Part shown: positions 29,940 through 42,185 of the stretch, piece after piece
Numbering within the stretch: the first letter of the stretch is position 1
Layout of the letters: each line of letters starts with the position of its first letter
Source: Gonapodya prolifera JEL478
Taxonomy: Eukaryota; Monoblepharomycota; Monoblepharidomycetes; Monoblepharidales; Gonapodyaceae
Direction of reading: 5' to 3'
Length of the DNA stretch: 64,000 bases
NCBI GenBank assembly: GCA_001574975.1
Contig: KQ965844.1
Span: 17,602 to 81,601 of the forward strand
Made by a program: the position numbers and the translations under genes
Notes under the pieces: model-generated
Database searches by the model: none
What the model was told of the DNA's origin: nothing
The model's input: only the letters and a program-made list of their open reading frames with translations

Positions 29940-32554
29940 ACCAGTGATTTGACGTCACCAAAACTAATTTAACACTAAATCTAACGAGGTAAGGTGATCC
30001 TATGTGGTTTTAGGGGTCTTAGGTGGTGATTAACTCGCTTGCAAAAGAAATGGAGTTATCATGAGTCGTGACCAAAAGAGTCAAAAGGACAGTGCGCACT
30101 GCAAAACCAAATCGCCGCAGCGTAAAGAGTGCGGCTTATTTTGTGAGCACCAAAGCGTGTTTAGTCTATTGTGTCGCGACTTTTACGGAAAACGGATTAG
30201 TGCCTCAATTCGCAGCGAGTCCAGGGCGCCGTTGAGCTCGCAATTTAGTATATCTAGCAATCAGTATTGAGTAGATACAGTTTTGAAAAGTGACTTTTGC
30301 AAATGGTGTTGGTAGCGTCGCAAAACGATGAAGCCGTCATCAGACTGGTGCGTCATGCCAGCACAAATTCACAATACTCCAGAACACGCAACTGGAGGAT
30401 CTTTCTTTTGCAGTGTGTAAAAGTCAAAAAGAAAATTAGTTCTCCAGATATTGCTGACTCATCTTTTTTATTACGTCACGACGTACCACATTGACCACGA
30501 CATAAACATCGGGGGATTTCGTTGCCTACAGCGACAAACGAGACTGGTACTCGCATATACGTGGATGGGTACAGGTGGTGGCAGGTTGTGGTGAGAAGGA
30601 AGTTTGGGGAAAGTGCTACGATCAGCATTCTGCCGGATGTGCGCGCTCTGTTTTATACGACATTTGCTGCGTTGCGAGGCTGCAGGCGCCAAATATTTGA
30701 AGCGTCACCGCTTGCCCTCGCCCGCTGAGGATTCACTTTTTGTGCTTTGCAGAGTGTCCGGTGGCGTATAAAGAGTACGACGCATCTATCTGCATTCTCG
30801 ACACCCTGATCCCACTCAACACGTGTCGTGTTTCTAAGGCGCAATATTCCCACGCTCACAGTACTGCTTGCCACTGCCCACACTCTGTCACATCTAGTTC
30901 GGGTTGCGTCAACCTCGGCTTCAAAGAACAAACAGAGCTGTTGTATCACCAAAAGTAGTTTTAACAGTAGGTGTGTCTGTTTCCTACATCAGCTTTCGCG
31001 CCGATGTGGCGAATGGCTGTAAACCACCCCATCACATACGGATAGGTCGATGCAAATAGCCGGCAGCTCCAAGACTGCACATTGCAAAACTGGACACACC
31101 AATGGTGGCGAGGTAACCTCATATTTGGAAGTGTCAAAGAAAGTTTTGCTCGAGCGGCTGTGCATTTATCTTTTTAGCAGGCGCCACTCTCACGTGTCGG
31201 CCACGAGAGTACTTCAGGAACTGGTCATAAGACCAATGTGAGACTCGGAGCTCCAGCAACGTATCTCGGTTGATGAGAGCTGTCGGGGTAGGTCTGGGTA
31301 CGTGCGCAGGGTCATTGCGGAATATCGCTGCGAACGCTGTACACTGCGAAACACGAAACACAAAACGCCCAGCAGGCGCATTTGCGTTCGATTTTGCAGG
31401 AGCCAAAAGAAAGTAGTTAGGCGCGTCTGATGAAAGTGAGCGCGTCATTCCCACTGGAGTAATTGCTTCATGATTCAGCACCCCACCAGTCCATAACGTG
31501 ATGGACCTCGAAACAAGCTGATTGCACACTGGAACGCTGTGAGCAATGCAAACTACCAAATTGGTTGAAAAATGGAGGTGAAAAGATACAAGAAGAACGT
31601 ATGATCAGTGAAAGGCATACTAGGAGGAGAAAATTATGGAGCAATCCATAAGACTCATCTGTATGGGTTGAAGGATCAGCATGGAGCCTGGTTTCCTTGT
31701 CAAATATCAAACCGGAAAAGCCGGCATCAGAACCGGCAAATTGTGCAACCATCGCAACCAAAGGATGTCTGCATCCGCGACAGACCGAAACGGTCGATCG
31801 CTCATGTCTCCTGAAAACCACTGCCGTACTAAACTTGTCGGAGTGGACATTCCTTCACGATAACATTTGGCCCCTCCGCCATTTCGCCAGTTGTATCGCC
31901 CACTCCCTCTTTGAGCCGTGCAGCTGGTGCCACAACATGTCATACAGTGTTCTTTTCCATCTTACACAGATTGAATTGAGACGACAAGGGGACCGTGTTG
32001 GGACATTGGGTCATCACGCGGATGTCATCACACCGACACTGGCCCGGCAGACCTGCGGGCTCCTCGCCACAACACCTCTAGGCGCGGCGCTGGCTGATCG
32101 GATCGGCCAGGATGTGGAAACGTTGAAAGAGATGGTGGACCGCGCCATTCTGAATCGTCAGCTTTTGTCCAAACTGGACTTGAAAAAATCTTGCTGGACA
32201 TGTACTATGTGATGTCGACGCCCATGGCCCTTGTCAAAAGTAATTGGGACTTTACCAATTTTATGTATCGCACGAGATGGATATGCTGGATATCCTTTGT
32301 GAAGCAGTTCTGGTCCTGGATTGCGATTCCACTTTTCACAATCCGCCAAGTGAACACCACTCATTAGCACCACTTGCATCCTTGGAACACGAAGTACTTG
32401 GATGCGTTATTTTCCTGCTTCGCACGTCAATTCGGGAGGCCAGTGTGCGAATGCAGGTGCAAAACCTCAATCGCATCGCGATCAACGGAGGGTTCCCACC
32501 TAAGATCCTCGAGCGTGCTACCACACACAAGACGACACCGGCACATACAGAACG
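29940..32554. other. Gene-poor stretch; possible decayed frames
   Basis: Several short frames exist but none has a domain. Between about 31900 and 32420 moderately long frames (for example LKEMVDRAILNRQLLSKLDL, and WDFTNFMYRTRW in another frame) may be decayed exons of the MYND gene that follows. Otherwise nothing is seen. Confidence 0.4.
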
Positions 32555-33085
32555 ATGTCCGAGTTGGTCCTTTTTGAAGATCGCGATTCGTGGTATCACC
32601 AGCGGGTCAAAGCGCAGTACAATTTTCGGGGTCCCAAAGCCTCGGCGTCTTGTTTGTGGCTACAGAAAGTGTCTCAGCACTGCCAAGATCCCAGTGACAG
32701 CCAAGCACTACGTCGCTGTAAGGGCGGCGGATTGGTGCGGTACTGCAATCTGGATTGTCAGAGATGCGACTTGGTGGATCACAAGATCTTCTGCACCAAG
32801 AAATTGTCGTTCGGATCTTTGAAGGAGGCTGCTTGGGTACCACAGTGTGCTAGAAAAGATCATTTGTATCACAGCGTCTACCAAAATCTTCCCGCAATAT
32901 TCTGCTTTTTCTCAAGTGAAGGGGAGCGTGTGGGCTACTTCTACGAAAAAGAGATGATTGGACACCCGGTTGGCTTGCTCAGGGAACAAGGGAACAGAGA
33001 TACTGAATTTAGACACGAATATGGTAATAATTTCGCCATTGTGCACGGGAGTGAATGTACACAGGGCGTTCTCGGAGCGAAATAA
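32555..33085 (+). CDS. MYND-type zinc finger protein (probably partial)
   Basis: The frame shows ALRRCKGGGLVRYCNLDCQR followed by HKIFC, which is the second half of a MYND finger (C-x-x-C...YC-x3-C...H-x3-C), a protein-protein interaction module common in fungal proteins. The first Cys pair is not in the usual place in this frame (CLWLQKVSQHC), although a CGYRKC occurs in an overlapping frame, so a frame break or an intron near 32660 is likely. The C-terminal part (FCFFSSEGERVGYFYEKEM) is unrecognised. Upstream frames may be further exons. Function unknown. From 33086 to 33628 nothing is recognised except the likely promoter of the next gene. Confidence 0.45.
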   Translation: MSELVLFEDRDSWYHQRVKAQYNFRGPKASASCLWLQKVSQHCQDPSDSQALRRCKGGGLVRYCNLDCQRCDLVDHKIFCTKKLSFGSLKEAAWVPQCARKDHLYHSVYQNLPAIFCFFSSEGERVGYFYEKEMIGHPVGLLREQGNRDTEFRHEYGNNFAIVHGSECTQGVLGAK

Positions 33086-33628
33086 CGACGTGCTCGAGAG
33101 ACTGGAGTTGTGGGAAGATTGAAGTGAGCCGCGGCAGCAGAGATAGGACGCCTGTGCTACAAAAATCACAGCGGCCGGTATATATGTCCACGTAGTTAGC
33201 TTAAAAGTGCCAAAAATAAGGGGTGAAACACGCTCTCTTTTTGTTCATCCTTTTTTTTGGGCTGCTGCGCCACCGTCTCACTGATCAGACAACCTTGAGA
33301 ATTCAAAGAGCTTGGACTTGGAAGACGAGGATTGAACCGTGAACGTGCCGCAGATCACGCTTAGCTCTTATTTGCTTGGAAGGGCACGGGATAGGTCGAG
33401 CGTGAAGGCGGTAGAGCTACGTGCTGTGTCAGGAGACGAGCTGGACGCTGAAGGACTCGCTCATTGGACAAAGGGCTGAAGACGTGAGTCGTGCACGCGG
33501 CGAGTGCAGGTGGGTTCTATTTCAACTCCCGCGACTCCTCCCATCGACGACTTACGTATGGATGGTCACCTTGACTGCTGCCGCTATCTAGAACCACCAT
33601 ACACGATTTCATTCACCGCCACAAACTA

Positions 33629-36600
33629 ATGTCCAACGTCGAATCCGAACACATCGAGTGGCCGAGCGTGGCGAACGGTGTGGGCGCGAGTGGGAGTCTA
33701 CCTGGAACACCTGGAGCAGCTGCCGCGGCGATTGCGCACAGACAGGGAACAGCAGAAGTCTACAGACCAAACTCGCCATCGCAAGTGCGGCGCGCGACGG
33801 TCACGCACTCAGCGCACACACACCCTCTCTTCCACTCGCTCTCCAGGTCAAACTCACACTCGCTACCATCTCTCCCTCTCTCCCTCTCTGACGACACACC
33901 GACCCCCGGACTGTCCTCTCCTCTCCCACCGCCTCTTGTCTCTCCCCAACACCAAAGCCTCGCCCTCCCACTCGACCCGATCCTGTCTGCTCAATCCGCC
34001 GAATCCCTTCTCAAGTCCCACTTCCCCACCGTCTCAGCCGCCATACCTTCCATCTCGGACCTCCCCGCATTAGACGCCTACATTGAATCCTCACCCACAA
34101 ATCTCGTCCAACTCCTCCCGGACATTTTCGGGGCCATCGAGCGATTCGTCCTGGACGACCCGGACCAGTGCTCCGCGACATGGGCAGCACTGCGTCCACT
34201 CGTGGCGGACTACACGTCCCGCTTGGCGCACCTCACGACGGTCGTTCACTCGCCACCCACCCGCCCGCCGTCACCCGTGTGCCCGCCACGCCGCACGACA
34301 TGGACGAACGCACACGGCGACGAGTGGCACGACGACTACGCACACCTCACGGACCGGGAGGATCCTAGCGTAATAGCTCATATTGGCGCTGAGAACGCGT
34401 ACGCCCGCGCTGTGATGAAACCCGCCGAACCCCTCCAAAAGCTGCTCTACAAGGAGTTCGTCTCCCGCATCGACGAGACGGAAGCCACGCCTAGGGTGCA
34501 ACTTGGGGACGGGTTCTGGTACTCCTCTCGGAAAGTGCCGGGAGCCGAGTACAGAGTTCATTGTCGAGCACGGGACGCACAGGGCACGGGAGAGGAAGTT
34601 TACCTAGACGAGAACGCGCTGGCGGAGTCGGACGAGTTTGCAAATGCGGCCTACTTCAGGCTTGGGTTCCTGCGTCACTCGCCGGATGGAAAACTTGTTG
34701 CGTTTGGTGTAGATACAACGGGGAGTGAGAGGTGAGTTGTTTGTTGCTTCTGTCCGTTCGGCTATCCATCACCCACTCACTTCCACTTGCCGCAGATACA
34801 CAACCCTCTTCGTCTCGCTCGAGCCTTCTCCCACCTCCGACACGCCCACCTTTTCGATCCTTCCGCACCGCATTCCGGACGTTTACGAGCACTTTGAGTT
34901 CTCGGCCGATGGGAAGTGGGCGTACTATACCCTCCTGGATGGGTACGAGAGGAGTGAGAGGTTGATGAGGTGGAAGGTGAGTTCGCCAATGATTCGAATC
35001 TAGGTTCATGACTACCTTTCTTTGAACTGACGGCCGCTCCCTGTACCCAAGATCGGAACCCCAATCTCGACCGCTACACTGCTCCACCATGAGCCGGACG
35101 ACAAGTTCTACGTTACGCTCACCAAGACTGCTTCCTCTGCCTACTTTCTCGTTTCTGTCACCGCTCAAGTCACCTCTGAAATCCTTTACCTCTCGGCCCA
35201 CGACACAACAGACACCCCGCACGTCTTGTTCCCCAAAACCGAAGGTGTCCAAGTCTCGGTTGAGCACCACGGTGGGCACTTCTACACCCTATCGAACCGT
35301 GAAGGGGCCAAAAACAATTGGATCTACCGTGTGCCCGTGCCTACCCTTCACGAGGACGGGGTGGATTGGACCGAGGAGGAGCTCATGAGCAAAGCCCAGA
35401 CCGTTATCGCCGAGAGGGAGTTTGTGTTGATCGAGGACATGCAGGTCCGACACAGCCACCTTGTGGTGTTCGAGCGCTCCAACTGCCTCCAAAACGTACG
35501 AATCGTGTACTTGGGCGACTCGGACGCTTGCCGCGCTCGTGCTCTCTCCGCCAACCCCCCCGCGCCGGACTTTTCGACGTACCATTACATATCGTTCTCG
35601 GATCCCGTATACTCCGTCTTTCCATCCTCTGTAGACGAGGAGGTGGCCGACTTGAGCAAGCAGTCGCTGTGGGGGACCACGACGCTGAGGTTCCAGTACT
35701 CGAGTTTCGTGCAGCCGAAGCAGGTGTTGGATTATGATATGGAAAGGAGAGAGGTGGTCGTGGTGCATGAGGAGGGCGTGGGGGGAAAAATGTGAGTTGT
35801 ATGCTCCGCTGCGACTAGAGTAGGGTCGCAGTTGGGTGAGGACGCTGGTTTGGAGTGACTGCAGTGACTGATACGACTTGATTGGTTTGCGACACACAGG
35901 TACCCCTACGACCGGACATTGTACTCATCCAGACGACTTTTCGCGATCTCACAGGACGGGACACCCATTCCGGTGTCGCTCGTGTACAGACGGGAGTGAG
36001 TTCCTGATGATAGTGCTACTGGCGTGTCTTTTTGGGCTCACGGGGTACGAACGTCTCACTCGCCACGAAGCCTCCTCGGGATGAACATGACCCCACCCCA
36101 ACCGAACCCCTGCCTCCTGCACAGTTACGGCGCCTACGGGGGCTCCACCAACCCCATCTTCTCCCCGCACCGGCTCTCGCTCCTGGACCGCGGGTTCGTC
36201 TACGCCATCGCCCATGTCCGCGGAGGCGCCGAGATGGGTAGCGCGTGGTACGAGGGCGGCAAGCTTGGCGAGAAGATGAACACGTTTTGGGATTTCACGG
36301 CCGTAGCGGAGTATTTGTGTAAAGAGGGGTGGACGAGTCCCCAACGGTTGGCGATTTATGGAAGGAGTGCCGGTGGGCTTTTGATTGGAGCGAGTGTTAA
36401 TTTAAGGCCGGAGTTGTTTAAGGTGGCTTTGACGGAGGTGAGTTCGGGGATTGGGAGATTGGGATTGCGTGGTGGAGGTACTCACTGGTCGAATTTTTGT
36501 GTGCCTGGGATTGTAGGTACCCTTCGTGGACGTGGTCAACACCATGTTCGACTCCACCATACCTTGGACGGCGTTCGAGTACGAGGAGTGGGGCAATCCG

Positions 36601-37743
36601 AGCGATAAGGCCATTTACGATGCAATGTGAGTTCACAGGGGCGAAGGAAGGAAAGTTGACAGAGAGCTGATGCGGGGTTCTTGGTTCAGGAAGTCGTATT
36701 GTCCATATACGAATTTGAATGGAGAGAAGTTGGCGAGGAATCAGTGTGAGTGCCAGCTTTCACGACTCGTGCCCCTTGAATGCGTGCGTGATACTTCCGC
36801 GGTACCCAGACCCTAACATGCTCGTCATCGGCGGCATGAACGACCCCCGTGTCGCCTTCTTCGAGCCGCTCAAGTACGTGTCCAAGATGCGCAACGAGCG
36901 GCGGAAGGCGCGGGAGGAGATACGAACGCGATGGGTCGAGGAGAAGAAGGCGCAGCGCAGGAGGAGGAGAGGTGGAGGGGGGAGGGGGGACCATGAGGGG
37001 AGCACTCCGGACTCGGACGCGACGAAGCATGATGGACGGGTTCTGAGCGGTGGTGGTGGGCCGTACGAGTCGATTTTGGAAAATCATGGAGTGATGCCGG
37101 CTGTTGACTACGACGGGGATACTGAGAGTGAGGGCGAGTCTGAGGCAGAGGACAAGGATCCAGTGCCTGATGACGCGGAGCTGTTCGGGTCGGAAGAGCG
37201 GCTCACTCTCTTACTGTTGGACGACGTGGGACACGGCGGCAACTCGGGCGTGTACAGCTACCTCGAGGACCTCTCGTTCGAGTACTCCTTCATCATTTCG
37301 TGCCTTGAGGCGCCGTTCAAGCCGATCTTGCAGCCTGGCGCGACGAACGCGGCTGTCACGGCTACCGCCACGGCGTCTGGTGGACAGTCGTTTGATGCAG
37401 TGTTGGCGTCGGCTCCGGGAACACCCGCGGTTGCGTCGCTGTTTGCGAGGCCTGGGGCAAGTGTAGGTGTCCCGTACCTACAGTCCCCAACCCGATTGGT
37501 CGGCGCAGCGAAGGACGGGTACGACCCAGAGTCCTCGGACGACGAAGGCGGCGTGTCGAGGAAGAGGGCTAAGGCTGCGGGAGGTCCGTTCGAGGATGTG
37601 TACAGGACGGGAGGGAAAAAGAGGGGTGATAGGGCGCAGAATAAGCTGTACCAGGTGAGTGTGGGACCGACCAGGGCGGTCTGATGTAGCGCGCTTGGCT
37701 AACGTGGTGGCGTCATCTGCAGTGGTTCGCTACATGGTTTTGA
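33629..37743 (+). CDS. Oligopeptidase B (prolyl oligopeptidase family S9A)
   Basis: Nine exons: 33629-34731, 34796-34976, 35052-35791, 35900-35995, 36071-36437, 36517-36626, 36690-36745, 36810-37654, 37723-37743. A seven-blade propeller region ([53 protein letters not shown]) precedes an alpha/beta hydrolase. The catalytic triad is visible: Ser in [11 protein letters not shown], Asp in [16 protein letters not shown], His in [13 protein letters not shown]. The enzyme cuts small peptides after Arg/Lys in the cytosol. Oddities: an N-terminal extension of about 220 residues (Ser/Pro-rich, then helical) not present in bacterial enzymes, and a charged insert of about 100 residues between the Asp and His ([15 protein letters not shown], then Glu-rich). 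The C-terminal tail is also long and the last exon is only 21 nt (WFATWF, TGA). Confidence 0.92.
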
Positions 37744-38009
37744 TCGGGCACGACATGTTTTTATTTGATACCATCATGTCGCCATTCGTCGTATTGGCTC
37801 AACATGAACCTAAACTACTCGCACTTGCTCATGTAACGTATATTGTAGCATATAAAGCCAACGGGAAACATTGCCTTCTGCCTCGCAACAAATGTCATGT
37901 TTGCCTTAATATTCGGGCCTACCTTGCGGGCCGTATCTTTCGGTGGGACGGTTGCCACAGTTGCCGAATAAATTCCCAATAAAAACCATCGATTGCCAAC
38001 GATCCCCCC

Positions 38010-38964
38010 ATGTCTTCCGACGCTCCGAAACCGCATCAAGTTGGCGAGTACCTGCCTGGCGACGGAGCCATCAACCGTGTGCGCAGGCTTCAGGAGCGGG
38101 CAAGGTATGCTTCCCTGGAACAATGTGGAATTTTCCCATCACGGCCTTCCGCATGGACAACGATACTGACCTGGCCGTTCTCTGTCGTCGTGGAACCGTA
38201 GGTACGACCAGGAAAACGTCTTCAAGATCCTGGACGCGGGTCTTGTCGCCCATGTCGGATTCGCTGTGGAGGGACAGCCCTTTGTGATTCCGATGGTCTA
38301 TGGGAGGAAAGACGATACGGTGTACATTCATGGCTACGTTTCGTGAGTATTGTGGTGGCTGGAAATGGTTACTAGGACGATTGTCGACCTGAAATCCCGA
38401 CACTCCGCATCGACTTGGCAGTGCTCGCATCGCGAAAGCTCTTCGTACTGGAGCTCCCGTCTGCATCAACGTCACGCTTATCGATGGTCTTGTTCTCGCT
38501 CTCACGCCCTTCCACCATTCTGTAAACTACCGTGAGTTCAGACATTGACTTCGACTTCAATCCCACCCTCGCTCATCACCCCACACACACCGCTTCTTCA
38601 TCCAGGCTCCGTCGACGTCTTCGGCCACGGCCAACTCGTCACCGACCCCGACGAGAAACTCGACGCCCTGCGCCGCGTCACCGACCACGCCGTCAAGGGC
38701 CGCTGGGACGACACCCGCCCACCGAACAAGATCGACCTTCAGAGCACCTCCGTGATCCGGGTCGATATCGAGTCGGCGAGCTGCAAAATGAGGACCGGAC
38801 CGCCGAGCGACGAGGAGGCGGATACGAGTAATGAGGAGCTGACGAGTAAGACGTGGGTTGGCGTGTTGGGTGTCGAGACTAAGTTCACGACGACGGTGAA
38901 TGCCGGGTATGGCGCGAAGGATGTGCCGGAGTATATCAAAGTGTTAGAAAACACGACTCGATGA
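38010..38964 (+). CDS. PNPOx-like FMN-binding split-barrel protein
   Basis: Four exons: 38010-38104, 38202-38342, 38422-38531, 38606-38964, joined in frame (AG/G, TC/T, C/GC). The protein (about 235 residues) has RLQERARYDQENVFKILDAG, HVGFAVEGQPFVIPMVYGR, VYIHGYVSSARIAKALRTG, VCINVTLIDGLVLAL, HHSVNYRSVDVFG. This is the pyridoxamine 5'-phosphate oxidase-like/NimA-like flavin-binding family; members bind FMN or heme and their role in fungi is mostly unknown. Starts at ATG 38010, 266 bases after the oligopeptidase gene. Complete with no broken motifs. The stretch after it, 38965-39330, is the shared 3' side with the convergent GATA gene and holds nothing else. Confidence 0.85.
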
Positions 38965-39330
38965 AACTTGTACTCGTACTCCAGTGTTTATTGATTGTGG
39001 CGCGATACTTGTCATCAACGTCAATACAAAGCAATTGACTGCAAAGTGTATACTTGTGTCCCAGTGGTCCCATAGATCAAATGTCTGTCGACTGCGCGAG
39101 CATCTATTCCGTTCATTGATCTATCAATTTTTCTTTTTTTTTAAATTCGTGATTATTGATACAGATGATAAAAAATCTCATAAAAAAATGATGGCAAAGA
39201 GAACTCGGAAAACGGAATTAACTGCAACAGTGTCAAAATATCACCCAAAAGAAGGGAAAACTTCTAACGCCCAAAAATCCCAAATGGTCGTCCATCCAGC
39301 GACCACTTACACCAGTACCTCCAACTTCAA

Positions 39331-41254
39331 TTATCGTTTGTCATTCAAAGGCGACCCCATAGTCGAAAGACTCGTACTCGACCCCGTCCTATGCGCCCCT
39401 CCACCTCTGGCGTTCTTGCGCGCGTACCGAAGCCCACACGCGTTGCACAGCCTATTCACGGAACAAAACGTGCACATTGCGCCGGTCAATACGCGATCCC
39501 TCACCTAATCGCACGAAGAACGACCCAAACTCACGTCTTCATCCCGCTCGGCCCCTTCCGCCACTCCGGACTACTCGTGATCCCACACTCCTCGCATCCA
39601 TGTACCGGATCGTCTACACTGCCTTGCCGCGGTTTGCGCGTCACGGCGTGTGCGAGGAGCGACGCCACCGCTGGGTTGTTGGCGCCGCCACTCGCGGAGG
39701 CGCCGGTGCCCGTGGAGGTTTTGGGCGATTCGCAGAGTGTGGAAAGAGACGACCCGAGTTGAGACGGCGTGCGGAAGACGTCGGATGGGTTGACGGCTCC
39801 CTGGGAGGGAGCGGCGGGTGTGGAGATCGGAAGGGGCAGGGATGAGCGGGGGAGGGATGTGGATGTGGAGGCGTGGGCGGGGAAGGATGTGCCGAGAAGG
39901 GAGATGGATGAGGGGGAGTGGGTGAGTGAGCTGGTGCGGTGGGGAAGTGGGAGGTGTCGGTTAGTTGGGTGATCAAAGTCTTGTGACGTTGTGAAAGAGA
40001 CAAGATCGCTCACCTTGTAGAAAAATGACCTGCAGATCCACGTCCTAAGATCGAATCCGCAAACCCGCCTCCGACCGACGGCGACTTTGTCGGAATCGCC
40101 ATGGGTTGCGTCGCCACGCTCGCAAGCGACCCCATACCCACACCCATCCCGTTCACGAGCGCGCTCAGTTGGGACTCTGGCGATGCCATGGAGTTCAGCA
40201 GGCCCTCCATGGCGTCCGAGGTGTAGTTGAGGAGGGGAGACGCGAGGTCAGGAACGTTCGGGGGTGTGCGTGCGCGGTCTTTCTTCACGCCGGGCTTTCC
40301 GGACGTGGAAGCGACAAACGCGTCCAACATCCCCGACAACGGCTGCACGGGCGTCCTCTGCCCCCCGAGGAGTATATCCGCCGTGCTCATCGCCAGCTCC
40401 CTCACGCGCCTGTCCGAGTCCACAAGGAGGGGTTGCAGGAACGGCATACCCACAGCTCGCAGTGTTTCGACGCAAGCAGGGTTGAGCGCCAGTTGGTGGA
40501 ATGCGGTGGCGAGCGCGAGGCGGTTAGAGTAGTATGAGGCGAAGGTTGTGGCCAGGTGGTGCATGAAGGATTGGGTTGTTGGGTCCGGTGTGGAGTGGGT
40601 TCGGTGGGGGTGAGGGCGGGAGGGGAAATTGGGGCGCGGAGGTGGCGGGTTGTGAGGGTAAGGCCCGGCGAGCGTGGGAGTGGCTTTACGTGCGATGGCG
40701 TCGAGGCGTTCGGTGGGCGTGGGGCCGGTCATGTAGTCGAATGTGGTGTTGGGAGCAGCAGTAGAGGTGGGTGCAGGAGCAGAGGTGGAAGCAGGGGTAG
40801 ACTCAGGAGCAGGAGCAGCAGCAGGGCCTTCGCTGTATGCTGTTGCGTCGCTGAGTGTGAAGTACAAGTCGTCCAAGTCCATCCCATCAGCGTCGCCTGC
40901 CCAGTTTTTCCCTGACCCCGCGGGTGCACTCGAAGCGTACCCGTCCCATGCGTCTAGGGCAGAGTCTCCCACATCTCCGTGCGCACCGTCCAGCCCAACG
41001 CCCGCACCGTCGCCCTCGGTGTTCTCCGAGACCACCTCCCTGGTTTCGCGAAGGAGGACCTTTTCGATTGTGCCCATGAACTGGCGATAGGGTGCCGTTT
41101 TGGGCGCCCGGCGGGCGATGGGCGCGGCCATTGCGTGGTGGCGAGAGCGGCCAGGTAGACTGGATGGAATGGACATTGGTTCCGTTGACATGGGTTCTGG
41201 GAAGAAGAGGTGAGGGGCGCCCTCGTCTGCAGGCTGAGAGGAGAAGGTGTTCAT
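39331..41254 (-). CDS. GATA-type zinc finger transcription factor
   Basis: Three exons supported: 41254-40014, 39930-39535 and 39451-39331, with 83-nt introns at 40013-39931 and 39534-39452. The finger is split by the second intron: CEECGITSSPEWRKGPSGMK then LCNACGLRYARK, spacing C-x2-C-x18-C-x2-C, so it is of the fungal white-collar/ASH-like class with an 18-residue loop. It binds GATA sites in promoters. The N-terminal 400 residues are low in complexity (Ala/Pro/Ser/Thr) with one helical part (FASYYSNRLALATAFHQLAL) of unknown role. The ATG at 41254 (MNTFSSQPADEG) was chosen because upstream residues look non-conserved, but the frame is open to 41560. No light-sensing LOV domain is seen. Confidence 0.85.
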
Positions 41255-42185
41255 TGCGACCGGCGCAGAAAGTGGAACAGGCTCGGGCTGGACAGGGTGA
41301 GCCAACTGCGCTTCGGTAAAAGTCGGTCCGCATACCTTGGATGCTGCCTCGTTGCAGAGTGGCCGTCTGCCAGACCTTGAAGACGGGAGAGCAGAGAGCA
41401 GAAAACCAGCGCAGAAAATGAGGCAGAAGCGTCGTGCGAAAGAGAAAGTGAAGGAATCTGAGATGTGGGGGCGGCCTCGATAAGCTGCGCCACGGGCGCT
41501 GTGGCCACGGCAGCACAATCTTCGGAATCCCAACCTGGCACGTGAGGGCGGAACAAGCATTTCGCCGTTGGTAGCGCGGGAGCATTTCTACTTGGAAATG
41601 TTCCATCGGAGTATCGTTGTAGCAGAGGTCAGAACTCTTTCCGTCGCATGTAAAACAAAACAAAGGGAGACAGCAAGACGAACGACGTTTTCATGATTGT
41701 GCTTTGCATTATCATAGCGTGAATATCAAGCGATTGCGAGCGCATGCGGTTGAACAGGAAAAAACAATTGGACAAAAAACCTGTAAGACGTTTGCAGACT
41801 GTCGCTGCTTTCGAACGCCCAGCGCATGTTCCCAAATCACTCTCAGCTGCCTTCAAAGCTGTCGGGGGCAAATAGGGCAAAATCTCCAACGCACAAAGTC
41901 AGAGGGAAGGGAACGCTCCGGGAAGTGCGTTGTTCTCTGGATCAATCGACGAGGCGAAATCCAACGTCTATCCATCGTCCAACTCGAATCATGTCCTGTC
42001 AGAGTGAAGCTCGATGAAAAACGTGCTTCTTTTAAACACAAAAGTACGCTCATCTCGCCGTATAGCAGGGGCACCTTGACCCATAAATGGAAGGATTCCT
42101 GCGACCGAAGGAGGGAAGGGAAGCTGTTGTGCGGTGGAACCGCCACCAGAGATGTACAACTAGTACGGTAAGTCTATCACACAAA
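41255..42185. other. Intergenic, no gene recognised
   Basis: Likely promoter of the minus-strand GATA gene at its left edge (open frame to 41560 may be 5' coding). The rest has only short frames without domain. Confidence 0.45.
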
